Part shown: piece by piece, positions 16,063 through 24,401 of the stretch
Layout of the letters: each line of letters opens with the position of its first letter
How positions within the stretch are numbered: position 1 is the stretch's first letter
DNA from: an uncultured Dysgonomonas sp.
Lineage (GTDB): Bacteria; Bacteroidota; Bacteroidia; Bacteroidales; Dysgonomonadaceae
Direction: 5' to 3'
DNA length: 64,000 nucleotides
NCBI RefSeq assembly: GCF_900079725.1
Contig: NZ_LT599032.1
Coordinates: 556,948-620,947 of the forward strand
The notes under the pieces: model-generated
What the model was told of the DNA's origin: nothing
Databases searched by the model: none
The model's input: only the letters and a program-made list of their open reading frames with translations
Program-made: the position numbers and the translations under genes

Positions 16063-17193
16063 ATGAAAATCCTTGTCCATTCAATAATCCTGCTTGCTTT
16101 TGGCTGCTTCATTGCATGCAACCCGAATAAGAAAGACAGCAACAATATCTTCGGCTCGCACGATACTTTAAATATCAAATATGCAAAAGGCTTTACCGTG
16201 TCCGAACATGGAAATTACAAGCTGGTGGATATACACGATCCTTCCGGGGAAAGCGATACCAAATATCAATATGCTTTATTGAAAAGAGGGGAAAATAAAA
16301 CCGGCATACCTGCCGGATACCAGATTATAGAAGTCCCCGTAAGAAGCGTGGTATGTATGACCACCCTGCAAATTTCCAATTTTATCAAATTAGACGCTGT
16401 GGACAAAATAGCAGGGATAACCAGCACCCGTTTCCTGTTCAATCCTCAGCTAAACGAACAATTAAAAACCGGAAAAACAAGCAAAATCGGTATCGAAGGC
16501 GAGTTTGACAACGAAGTGGTTATGGCTCTCGATCCCGATATTATCCTTGTTTCGCCCTTCAAGCGTGGAGGTTATGATGCTATCCGCAATCTGGATATTC
16601 CTCTGATCAGCTTTTTAGGCTATAAAGAATCGTCTCCTCTGGGGCAAGCCGAATGGATAAAATTTACGGGTCTATTATTGGGCATGGAAGAGCAGGCCGG
16701 TAAACAATTCGATGAAATAGAAGAAAAATATAACCAGTTGAAATCACTTGCCGCCTCGGTGGCGCATAAGCCATCAGTACTCAGTGGGGAACTGCATTCG
16801 GGCAATTGGTATGTCGTAGGAGGAAACAGTTATCTGGCGCAACTCTTCCGCGATGCGGGAGCATCCTATTTTATGAAAAACGATGATGAATCGGGAGGAT
16901 TTTATGTAGATTTCGAAACTGTATATTCTCAGGGCGCAAATGCCGAATACTGGCGTATGGTAAACAGCCACAACGGAATGTTCAGCTATGAAGCACTGAA
17001 ACAAAGCGACGCACGTTACGCCGACTTCAAAGCATACAAAGATAAAAAGCTTATCTATTGCAATCTCAGGGAAAAGCCCTTCTATGAAAATACGCCTGTA
17101 GAACCGGAAGTTGTACTGGCCGACCTGATAAAGATATTCCACCCCGAGTTGTTACCCGAACACACACCTGTATATTATGAACTATTGAAATAA
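16063..17193 (+). CDS. btuF: Cobalamin-type ABC transporter substrate-binding lipoprotein (BtuF-like)
   Basis: 376 residues. A lipoprotein signal (FGCFIAC) gives Cys19 as the lipidation site. The two-lobed TroA/BtuF fold is visible: RSVVCMTTLQISNFIKLDAVDKIAGI in the N-lobe, ALDPDIILVSPF, and a long connecting helix around 215-240. It would present a corrinoid to the permease encoded next; the stop overlaps the permease ATG by one base (TAATG). The fold also serves haem and siderophore systems, so the B12 role rests on the riboswitch and neighbouring corrin genes. At 376 residues it is longer than E. coli BtuF, partly because of an N-terminal segment after the signal. Confidence 0.85.
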   Translation: MKILVHSIILLAFGCFIACNPNKKDSNNIFGSHDTLNIKYAKGFTVSEHGNYKLVDIHDPSGESDTKYQYALLKRGENKTGIPAGYQIIEVPVRSVVCMTTLQISNFIKLDAVDKIAGITSTRFLFNPQLNEQLKTGKTSKIGIEGEFDNEVVMALDPDIILVSPFKRGGYDAIRNLDIPLISFLGYKESSPLGQAEWIKFTGLLLGMEEQAGKQFDEIEEKYNQLKSLAASVAHKPSVLSGELHSGNWYVVGGNSYLAQLFRDAGASYFMKNDDESGGFYVDFETVYSQGANAEYWRMVNSHNGMFSYEALKQSDARYADFKAYKDKKLIYCNLREKPFYENTPVEPEVVLADLIKIFHPELLPEHTPVYYELLK

Positions 17194-18227
17194 TGAAACG
17201 TCATATACTTTTACTCGCACTTATTTTTGCATCTATCCTGTTGTTTTTCACACTCAATCTTGTATTGGGAACTATCTCCATACCCGTAGGTTCTATCTGG
17301 AATATATTATCCGGAACAGGAGATGAACCGCTGATATGGCAGAATATAATCTGGAAATCCCGTTTTCCCCAGACACTCACAGCCTTGGTTGCGGGAGCAG
17401 GTTTATCTATAAGCGGGTTACAGATGCAGACCGTATTCCGTAATCCCTTGGCGGGTCCCTCCGAATTGGGTATCAGTTCGGGAGCAAGCCTCGGTGTAGC
17501 TTTCATTATCCTTCTGTCGGGAAGCATTGCCGGAACGGCGTTGAGTACTTTAGGCTTTTTCGGGGAAGTGGCTGTATCTGTGGCGGCTATTGCCGGGGCA
17601 ATGACTGTAATGGCAATCATAATAGCCATTTCGCAACGGGTAAGGGGAAATGTCATACTCCTTATCATCGGAGTCATGATAGGCTATATAGCGACCGCCA
17701 TTATCGGCGTCCTTAAATTTTTCAGCAACGATGAAGATGTCAGGGCATATGTAATATGGGGACTGGGCAGTTTCGCGAAAGTATCGGGTAATCAGGTCTA
17801 TACTTTCGTCTTTATAATGGCCGTACTTATTCCGCTTTCATTCCTGCTTATCAAGACTCTGAACCTTATGCTGCTCGGCGATGGCTATGCCCGTAATTTA
17901 GGGCTGAATATAAAACGTGCCCGCCTGTATGTAATCTGCTGTTCATGTGTCATCACGGCTATCATCACGGCTTATTGTGGGCCTATTGTCTTTTTGGGGC
18001 TGGCCGTACCCCATCTGTGCCGTACTATATTTGTCTCGTCCGACCACCGGATACTGATGCCTGCCGTCACACTCACCGGGGCATCCCTTGCCCTACTATG
18101 CAACCTGATAGCACGCATGCCGGGTTTTGAAGGGGCATTACCCATCAACTCGGTGACGGCACTCATAGGTGCGCCGATAGTTATATCGGTATTATTCGGA
18201 AAACGTAAGAATGAGATAACGGAATAG
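17193..18227 (+). CDS. btuC: FecCD-family ABC permease (BtuC-like)
   Basis: 344 residues with about ten membrane helices. Family marks: NIIWKSRFPQTLTALVAGAG, LQMQTVFRNPLAGPSELGISSGASLG, and GPIVFLGLAVPHLCRTIF...DHRILMPA close to the C-terminus, the coupling helix that contacts the ATPase. It forms the homodimeric channel for corrinoid passage across the inner membrane. It overlaps the btuF-like stop by one base and ends 4 bp before the ATPase gene, a tight operon. The substrate is inferred from context, since haem permeases look alike. Confidence 0.87.
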   Translation: MKRHILLLALIFASILLFFTLNLVLGTISIPVGSIWNILSGTGDEPLIWQNIIWKSRFPQTLTALVAGAGLSISGLQMQTVFRNPLAGPSELGISSGASLGVAFIILLSGSIAGTALSTLGFFGEVAVSVAAIAGAMTVMAIIIAISQRVRGNVILLIIGVMIGYIATAIIGVLKFFSNDEDVRAYVIWGLGSFAKVSGNQVYTFVFIMAVLIPLSFLLIKTLNLMLLGDGYARNLGLNIKRARLYVICCSCVITAIITAYCGPIVFLGLAVPHLCRTIFVSSDHRILMPAVTLTGASLALLCNLIARMPGFEGALPINSVTALIGAPIVISVLFGKRKNEITE

Positions 18228-18231
18228 GAAA

Positions 18232-19230
18232 ATGAAACAAAAGACAATCGACATACAGCATCTTTCGATAGGATATTCTTCAAAAGAGAATAGCATCACT
18301 GTCGCCGAAAATATAACATCATCCATCTTCAGTGGGGAACTTACCTGCTTGCTCGGAGCCAACGGGATAGGCAAGTCTACCTTGCTGCGGACACTTTCGG
18401 CTTTCCAGCCCAAATTGTCGGGCAGTATCTATATACGCGGAAAGGAAATAAAAGAATATAGCGAAAAGGAATTTGCTACCCTCGCCAGTGTAGTCCTGAC
18501 CGAAAAGTTCGATATAAAAAACATGAGCGCCCGCGAACTTATCGGCTTGGGACGCAGCCCATATACAGGATTCTGGGGACAACTGAATAAAGAAGATAAA
18601 GAGATCGTAGATAAGGCCATCGCGATGGTGAAAATAGAAAATCTGGCGCACAGGATGGTACATACACTAAGTGACGGGGAACGGCAGAAAGTGATGATCG
18701 CAAAAGCGCTGGCGCAGGAAACACCGATAATCCTTCTGGATGAGCCTACTGCTTTTCTCGATTTTCCGAGTAAAGTAGAGATCATGCAATTGCTGCACCA
18801 ACTATCCCGCAAGACGAATAAGACTATTTTCCTTTCCACTCACGATCTGGAACTGGCGCTCCAGATAGCTGATAAAATATGGCTGATGGACAAACAGAGC
18901 GGAATAAAGATAGGAACACCCGAAGACCTGTCCCTGGATGGCAGCCTCAGCAGTTTTTTTGCAAAAAAAGGAATAATCTTCGATCAGGATACGGGACTGT
19001 TTAGAATAGAGAATGAATCGGACAGGCAGATAAAGCTACTTGGACACGGACAAAAATATACAATGATAAGAAAAGCACTGCAACGGAATGGAATACTGGC
19101 TTCGCGGCAGTTTAACACCGATTCTTACATTGATATTACAGATAACGGGATAAAAATTTGTATACCGGAGCAACCGGACTTATTAATTTCCAGCATTGAA
19201 GAATTACTGGACAATATACATCAGCTATGA
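18232..19230 (+). CDS. btuD: ABC transporter ATPase (BtuD-like) with C-terminal extension
   Basis: 332 residues. Walker A GANGIGKSTLL (about 43-53), signature LSDGERQK (about 145-152), Walker B PIILLDEPT (about 163-171) and the switch histidine in FLSTHDLELAL. The ATPase proper ends near residue 255. A further 75 or so residues (starting about NESDRQIKLLGHG) form an extra domain of unknown role, also seen in other Bacteroidota FecE-type ATPases as far as I recall. It powers the importer encoded upstream. Its last codons overlap the start of the cbiJ-cbiD gene by 4 bp (ATGA). Confidence 0.88.
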   Translation: MKQKTIDIQHLSIGYSSKENSITVAENITSSIFSGELTCLLGANGIGKSTLLRTLSAFQPKLSGSIYIRGKEIKEYSEKEFATLASVVLTEKFDIKNMSARELIGLGRSPYTGFWGQLNKEDKEIVDKAIAMVKIENLAHRMVHTLSDGERQKVMIAKALAQETPIILLDEPTAFLDFPSKVEIMQLLHQLSRKTNKTIFLSTHDLELALQIADKIWLMDKQSGIKIGTPEDLSLDGSLSSFFAKKGIIFDQDTGLFRIENESDRQIKLLGHGQKYTMIRKALQRNGILASRQFNTDSYIDITDNGIKICIPEQPDLLISSIEELLDNIHQL

Positions 19231-21050
19231 TACTTATATTCGGCGGAACAACAGAAGGACGCAAAGCCCTATCGGTGTGTGATGGAGCCGCCAAACCATA
19301 TTATTATTCCACGAAAGGTGATTTGCAGAAAGTGGTAAGTGTGCATGCTATTCTTCTCTCCGGAGGCCTTGATGAGGAGTCTATGATTACATGCTGTAAG
19401 GAGAATAACATTAAGCTTATTATAGACGCAGCGCATCCCTTTGCCGAGAACCTACACGGGAATATAGCTTCCGCGTCCGCAAAATTGGAAATACCCGTAG
19501 TCAGGTATGAACGCAGTTATCCGGAACATGCAGGTGATTTGCTTTGGTTCGATTCTTACAACGATGCAATCCATTATCTCGAAAGTAATAAGATAGATAA
19601 TCTGCTTGCGCTGACAGGAGTAAATACGATAGCAAAACTTAAAGCGTACTGGGAACGGCACAATTGCTGGTTCAGGATTCTGGACAGGGAAGAATCCCGT
19701 TCTATTGCAGAGGCAAACGATTTTCCATGCGACAGAATATTATATTACAGACAGGGAGAGGATGAAACTCTCTTATTCGAAAGAATAAAGCCACAGGCGA
19801 TTATAACAAAAGAAAGTGGCGACTCCGGCGGATTTAACGAAAAAGCAGATGCCGCCCGCAAACTGAATATACCCTTTTTAGTCGTCAAACGGCCTCCCTT
19901 ATCTCCTTCTTTCATTTCCGTTTATGGCGAAAACGGACTACGCAAAGAAATTGAAAAATATACATCCGGATTCTTCGATTTAAGGACAGGATATACTACA
20001 GGAACATGTGCCACTGCTGCTACTAAAGCAGCACTCACAACCCTGCTCACCAATGAGATACTGGAAGAAATCGGCCTGACACTGCCAAACGGTGAATGGA
20101 TACGCATTCCTGTTGCTACCACACGGTTTTCAGAAAATACAGTCAGTTGTTCAGTCATAAAAGACTCCGGAGATGACCCGGACATTACCAACGGATGCGA
20201 AATAGTATCTACGGTACAACTCTGCGATACTCATAAAGGCGTCCGTTTTTTACAGGGAAAAGGCGTGGGTACAGTAACACTTCCCGGACTGGATATAGAA
20301 ATTGGTGAACCCGCTATCAACAAGACACCCCGAATGATGATAAAGCGGGAAATTTTCAAAGTCTTGCGTCACAATCAGGACAAATTGCCGGACGGGAATT
20401 TAAAGACAGGTGTAGATGTGACGATCTCCGTTATCAACGGAGAAGAAATCGCACTGAAGACATTCAATCCTAAACTGGGTATTACAGGTGGAATATCTAT
20501 TATAGGCACTTCGGGAATAGTGAAACCCTTTTCCTCCGAAGCATTCATCAATTCTATCCGTCGCGAAATGCAGGTCGCTAAAGCCCTGGGATGCGAGCGG
20601 GTAGTGATTAACTCGGGAGCAAAGAGCGAACGTTTCGTGAAACAAAGATATCCTGATCTGCCTGCACAGGCATTTATCCATTACGGGAATTTCATCGGCG
20701 AAACAATAAAGATAGCGTCTGACCTCGGTTTCAAAAGCCTGACATTGGGTATTATGCTCGGGAAGGCCGTGAAACTTGCCGAAGGCTCACTGGATACACA
20801 CAGTAAAAAAACGGTGATGAACAAAGAGTTCCTTACCGGCTTAGCTTACGAAAGCAATTGCTCCGAAAGGACAATTGCAGCAATACAGGAAATGACTTTA
20901 GCCCGGCAGTTATGGGATATTATTACTACCCAAGAGGAAGTTTTTTTTACACTTCTTATCAAACGATGTTATGATACGTGCGTTCCGCTTTTACCAAACG
21001 GAAAGCTGACAATTATGCTCATAGACGAAGATGGGAATATTATCCTCTGA
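19227..21050 (+). CDS. cbiJ-cbiD: Fused cobalt-precorrin-6A reductase / cobalt-precorrin-5B C1-methyltransferase
   Basis: 607 residues, two enzymes. Residues 1 to about 248 are CbiJ/CobK: LIFGGTTEGRKAL at the start, IIDAAHPFA, VRYERSYPE, LLALTGVNTI and TKESGDSGGFNEKADAA. From about 251, DLRTGYTTGTCATAATKAAL opens CbiD, with DSGDDPDITNG, INKTPRMM, LGITGGISIIGTSGIV and FIHYGNFIGETIKIA. CbiD methylates C1 of cobalt-precorrin-5B; CbiJ reduces cobalt-precorrin-6A with NAD(P)H, so the fusion joins consecutive steps. CbiD marks the anaerobic route. Its 3' end overlaps the convergent cbiG-cbiF gene by 11 bp. Confidence 0.95.
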   Translation: MILIFGGTTEGRKALSVCDGAAKPYYYSTKGDLQKVVSVHAILLSGGLDEESMITCCKENNIKLIIDAAHPFAENLHGNIASASAKLEIPVVRYERSYPEHAGDLLWFDSYNDAIHYLESNKIDNLLALTGVNTIAKLKAYWERHNCWFRILDREESRSIAEANDFPCDRILYYRQGEDETLLFERIKPQAIITKESGDSGGFNEKADAARKLNIPFLVVKRPPLSPSFISVYGENGLRKEIEKYTSGFFDLRTGYTTGTCATAATKAALTTLLTNEILEEIGLTLPNGEWIRIPVATTRFSENTVSCSVIKDSGDDPDITNGCEIVSTVQLCDTHKGVRFLQGKGVGTVTLPGLDIEIGEPAINKTPRMMIKREIFKVLRHNQDKLPDGNLKTGVDVTISVINGEEIALKTFNPKLGITGGISIIGTSGIVKPFSSEAFINSIRREMQVAKALGCERVVINSGAKSERFVKQRYPDLPAQAFIHYGNFIGETIKIASDLGFKSLTLGIMLGKAVKLAEGSLDTHSKKTVMNKEFLTGLAYESNCSERTIAAIQEMTLARQLWDIITTQEEVFFTLLIKRCYDTCVPLLPNGKLTIMLIDEDGNIIL

Positions 21051-22857
21051 ACAGATGCTTGAACTGGTGAGAATATAATTTCGACAATCCTTCCCTGTTT
21101 CCGATCGCGTCACCTACTACAATCATGGTAGTCAGCGTCAGGTTATTTTCTTTGACAATCTTAGCCAGATCCTTTAGTTGCCCACGAAAAATCTTTTCAT
21201 CTTTCCATGTAAGTTTATAGCATGCAGCTACCGGAGTTTCGGGCGGGTAATGTACCATCAGTTCCTTTTGTACCTGCTCCACGACAGTAGCACTCAGGAA
21301 GATACACATTGTGCTTTGTGAGCGCGCCAGTAAATGAAGCTTTTCTTTTTCCGGCACCGGAGTCCTCCCCTCTCCTCTTGTAAGTATGATAGTCTGCACC
21401 TTTTCGGGTATCGTAAACTGTGATTCCAAAGCAGCTGCAGCAGCCAGAAATGACGATATGCCCGGAGTGATATGATAAGACATATTATGTTTATCGAAAA
21501 AAGCCATCTGCTCCTGAATAGCCCCGTAAATACACGGGTCACCCGTGTGCAAACGTACTACCAGTTTGCCCTTGTCGTAAAACTCTTTCATCAAATCAAA
21601 TTGCTCTTCCAGATCCATCGAAGCGGAACTACGCACAACCGCTCCTTGTTTTGCACAATAAGTAAGCTCCACCGGAACAAGGCTTCCTGCATATAAAATC
21701 AGATCGGCGGCTTCAAGAAAATAACGGCCTTTTACCGAAATCAAATCCGGGTCGCCCGGCCCCGCGCCTACTATCTCGATATGTCCTTGCCGGACTGCCA
21801 TACGTTCGACAGCAATAGCAAAAGTAAAATCATTGCCCTGACTCAATACTCCTTTCTGTTTTTCCAATATAAGAGGTCCTCCGTCAGAACTTTTAATGGC
21901 TGTGGACTCGGAAACTCCGGCAACTGTTGTTACTTCTTTCACCTTATCCGATGGATTAGGTACTTCTATGTCTTTCAGTTCCTCTGCGTTATATATACGT
22001 ACCGGGATATTCCCGAGATACGATTGTAACTCACGAAGCAGAGGCTCATCCTTTTTAATATCTATAGTAGAAATACTGCTTATGGAAGCGATAGCAATAT
22101 GCTTTTGCAACAGAGTATCCGCAATATATCCGCTTATACCCTCAGGATTACAGTCCTTGCGGCATCCGATACCCAGATGCAATACTTTCGGATGATAGCT
22201 GATAACAGGTATGCCCGCATCAGGATAAAGGTATGGAGAAACTGCTATCAGCAATTCATACTCCTGTAAATCAACGTCTTCATACTTGTAATATATCTTC
22301 ACATGCCCGGCAACTGTACGCTCCATAAATTGAGTTCCTTCGTCCATAATATCGAGCAGTAGTGCAGTGGGCTTTCTGTTTACATAAGCCGTAAGCGGTT
22401 CATTGAAATTATCTGCGTTGGTAGTCGTTACCCAATTATATTTTTCACCGATTGTATCCAGCGCCCAAAGGTTAGTATTATCGCTTTGGGTAGTGATAAC
22501 CGCGTCAGCACCTGTAATGTTGGCGATCCTCTTTGTCAGCTCGTTAGCGCCTCCCACATGCCCCGAAAGCACGGACACCGCATAACGCCCGGTACTGTCC
22601 ACATTTACAATGGCAGGGTCGGTATGCTTGTCTTTGATATAAGGGGCGATACTGCGGACGCAAATGCCCATAGCCCCTATAAATATGATCGCCTCCGATT
22701 GGCCGAATAAGTCTTTTACACAGTCGTTTATAGAAGAGATCCGATCCGTTCCTTTTAAGCCGGCTTTTGTGTATATATTAGTTTCACCTAATTCTTTCCT
22801 GATGGTTTCAGCTAAAGGATAGCTAGTTTCAGATGTTAGTATTATAGCGTATTTCAT
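21040..22857 (-). CDS. cbiG-cbiF: Fused cobalt-precorrin-5A hydrolase / cobalt-precorrin-4 C11-methyltransferase
   Basis: 605 residues. CbiG occupies about 1-352: IFIGAMGICVRSIAPYIKDKHTDPA, VSVLSGHVGGANELT and, in its C-terminal subdomain, LHLGIGCRKDC. CbiF/CobM starts near 358 (IEIVGAGPGDPDLISVKG) with YAGSLVPVEL, LHTGDPCIYGAIQEQ and TPGISSFLAAAA. CbiF adds the C11 methyl group; CbiG opens the ring lactone and releases acetaldehyde, so the fusion links consecutive steps. Last gene of the minus-strand cobalamin arm, 125 bp after cbiE-cbiT with two repeats in the gap. Confidence 0.95.
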   Translation of the reverse strand: MKYAIILTSETSYPLAETIRKELGETNIYTKAGLKGTDRISSINDCVKDLFGQSEAIIFIGAMGICVRSIAPYIKDKHTDPAIVNVDSTGRYAVSVLSGHVGGANELTKRIANITGADAVITTQSDNTNLWALDTIGEKYNWVTTTNADNFNEPLTAYVNRKPTALLLDIMDEGTQFMERTVAGHVKIYYKYEDVDLQEYELLIAVSPYLYPDAGIPVISYHPKVLHLGIGCRKDCNPEGISGYIADTLLQKHIAIASISSISTIDIKKDEPLLRELQSYLGNIPVRIYNAEELKDIEVPNPSDKVKEVTTVAGVSESTAIKSSDGGPLILEKQKGVLSQGNDFTFAIAVERMAVRQGHIEIVGAGPGDPDLISVKGRYFLEAADLILYAGSLVPVELTYCAKQGAVVRSSASMDLEEQFDLMKEFYDKGKLVVRLHTGDPCIYGAIQEQMAFFDKHNMSYHITPGISSFLAAAAALESQFTIPEKVQTIILTRGEGRTPVPEKEKLHLLARSQSTMCIFLSATVVEQVQKELMVHYPPETPVAACYKLTWKDEKIFRGQLKDLAKIVKENNLTLTTMIVVGDAIGNREGLSKLYSHQFKHLFRG

Positions 22858-22864
22858 ATGTTTT

Positions 22865-22908
22865 CAGTTACGAGTTACTTCGCCCTATGGGCAGTTACAA
22901 GTTATAAG
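22865..22908. repeat. 44-bp dispersed repeat, copy 2
   Basis: Near-identical to 7430-7473 (about five differences), with a CGCCC-TAT-GGGCA core flanked by GTTAC units. It lies in the spacer immediately upstream of cbiG-cbiF and will be transcribed as part of the operon. Confidence 0.7.
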
Positions 22909-22965
22909 ATGCTTGCGCAATTATTAATTCATTCTTAATTTTTAATTTCATATACCCTCTCTGTA

Positions 22966-22992
22966 AGTCCCCCTCGGGGGATTTAGGGGGCT
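22966..22992. repeat. REP-like GC-rich palindromic element overlapping the cbiE-cbiT stop
   Basis: AAGTCCCCCTC-GGGGG-ATTTAGGGGGCTT. CCCCC can pair with either GGGGG tract. A second copy, split by a MITE-like element, is at 24214-24400. Both lie at the 3' end of a cobalamin gene. The last three codons and stop of cbiE-cbiT fall inside this element. Confidence 0.6.
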
Positions 22993-24170
22993 TGTGCTTT
23001 CATCACTTCAATAGCATTAAAATCATCCACGGCAACAGCGATGTTTTCCTTTATTACCAAATCATTATCCTTTGCCGCTGCCAGAAACATTTCTTTGCTT
23101 TCGGCTGATACAGAATTGAATACTATTGTTCCTCCCGGGACTAATACCGAAAATACTTTCGACATTATATCCTTCATGCGTCCGCCATGCCCGCCGATAA
23201 AAACAGCATCGGGACGGGGAAAGCCGGAAATATCCGTTTCCACAAAATCACCGATGATGGTATTTATCCCCGGTGTACCGAATTTCCGGGAGTTATTTTC
23301 CATAAGCCCTTGTCCTTCTTCCCGTTTTTCGAAAGAGAAAACATCTAAATGAGGAAATTGCATCTTGGCTTCAATAGATACCGAACCTGTACAGAAACCG
23401 ATATCCCAGAATACGGACTTACTTCTCAAATCCAGCAAACTCAGTGAAAGCAGGCGCACCGGCATTTTTGTTATCATCTTAGCCCTGCCATTCAGCAAAT
23501 CGAACTCGCTTTCAGGGATGCCGAAAGGGCGTGGACGTTCATATGTCTTTTGCAAAATAAGATTATTGGGAAACGAGAATGTTTTTCCCGTAACATCGGA
23601 TAATTCCAATGTAGTTACATTCTCCTTTTCTTTATTCCCCAACAATTCACCTATATACATCTTGTAATTATCATACCCATAATACAGCATTCGTTCTGCG
23701 ATAGCCGCAGGTGTATGTTCCTTATTGTCGGTAAGCACCCCTATCTTATTATATCCGCAGATTAACGCCTCATCGAAACGAAGCCACGGGCGTCCGGTAA
23801 GCGAAACGATATGCATATCGTGATATGGCATCAACAGGCGGTGAGCCAGTAATTGCAAGGAATTGAAATATGGATACAACAGTATTTCAGCCTCCGGTAA
23901 CTCCCGCCGAATGGTGTTGGCAAAACCATAAAAAAGAGGATCTCCCGAAGCAAACACCACGATTTCGTCATAAGTCCGGTATTGCCCGAAAATCTTGTTC
24001 AGGGGAACAGTTATCTCTATCCACGAATAATCTTCCGGAAGGAAAGGCCTCACTATTTCGTGATGGCGTATTCCACCCGAAAAAACAGTATGCGAGTTAA
24101 TCACATCTGTTATTTCAGGAGAGAAATGTTGCGACTGGTTATCGTCAATACCTATAGCATAGAATTTCAT
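22983..24170 (-). CDS. cbiE-cbiT: Fused cobalt-precorrin-7 C5-methyltransferase / cobalt-precorrin-6B C15-methyltransferase (decarboxylating)
   Basis: 395 residues, the CobL arrangement. CbiE covers about 1-215: VVFASGDPLFYGFANTI is the methylase GDP motif, and HDMHIVSLTGRPW follows. CbiT covers about 220-395 with the Rossmann SAM site VFWDIGFCTGSVSIEA; the loop has FC where many CbiT proteins have AG. AVFIGGHGGRMKDI and LVPGGTIVFNSV are further CbiT marks. CbiT methylates C15 and removes the ring C acetate carboxyl; CbiE methylates C5. The C-terminal residues QAP are encoded within a REP-like repeat, suggesting that repeat insertion trimmed or rewrote the end of the gene. Confidence 0.94.
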   Translation of the reverse strand: MKFYAIGIDDNQSQHFSPEITDVINSHTVFSGGIRHHEIVRPFLPEDYSWIEITVPLNKIFGQYRTYDEIVVFASGDPLFYGFANTIRRELPEAEILLYPYFNSLQLLAHRLLMPYHDMHIVSLTGRPWLRFDEALICGYNKIGVLTDNKEHTPAAIAERMLYYGYDNYKMYIGELLGNKEKENVTTLELSDVTGKTFSFPNNLILQKTYERPRPFGIPESEFDLLNGRAKMITKMPVRLLSLSLLDLRSKSVFWDIGFCTGSVSIEAKMQFPHLDVFSFEKREEGQGLMENNSRKFGTPGINTIIGDFVETDISGFPRPDAVFIGGHGGRMKDIMSKVFSVLVPGGTIVFNSVSAESKEMFLAAAKDNDLVIKENIAVAVDDFNAIEVMKAQAP

Positions 24171-24213
24171 TCGTCATATTTTCTAATTAACGTATTATCT
24201 ATTACCCTATTTG

Positions 24214-24400
24214 CAAGTCCCCCTCCGGGCAGGGCTGTTAAGTTCTATTTTTTTTCACCCTCTGTGTCATGTTGAACGGAGTGAAACATCTCGTTTTTCA
24301 GGGTCGGGATCCTTCGTTCCACTCAGGATGACAGCAGAAAATAACAGAACAAAGTAGAGAACTTAACAGCCCTGACCCTCCGGGGGGGGTAAGGGGCCAA
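24214..24400. repeat. Second REP-like element copy, interrupted by a MITE-like insertion
   Basis: AAGTCCCCCTCCGGG (24215-24229) and CCCTCCGGGGGGGGTAAGGGG (24376-24396) are the two halves of a REP-like element related to 22966-22992. They are separated by the 146-bp insertion at 24230-24375. The repeated CCCTCCGGG at the junctions is the likely target duplication. Confidence 0.6.
24230..24375. mobile_element. MITE-like non-autonomous element with 17-bp perfect inverted ends
   Basis: Ends: CAGGGCTGTTAAGTTCT (24230-24246) and AGAACTTAACAGCCCTG (24358-24374). It is flanked by direct repeats CCCTCCGGG (24221-24229 and 24376-24384), a 9-bp target duplication. The interior contains TGTCATGTTGAACGGAG (24265-24281) and, inverted and imperfect, CACTCAGGATGACA (24320-24333), a motif I recognise as a widespread bacterial interspersed repeat. 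There is no ORF or transposase. It sits between cbiH-cbiC and cbiE-cbiT. Confidence 0.7.
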
Positions 24401-24401
24401 G

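Noticed and set aside
23537-24100. Plus-strand open frames opposite cbiE-cbiT
   Set aside because: They are mirror frames of a well-identified enzyme gene without independent start signals or homology. The same holds for other opposite-strand frames across the cobalamin and lipoprotein genes.
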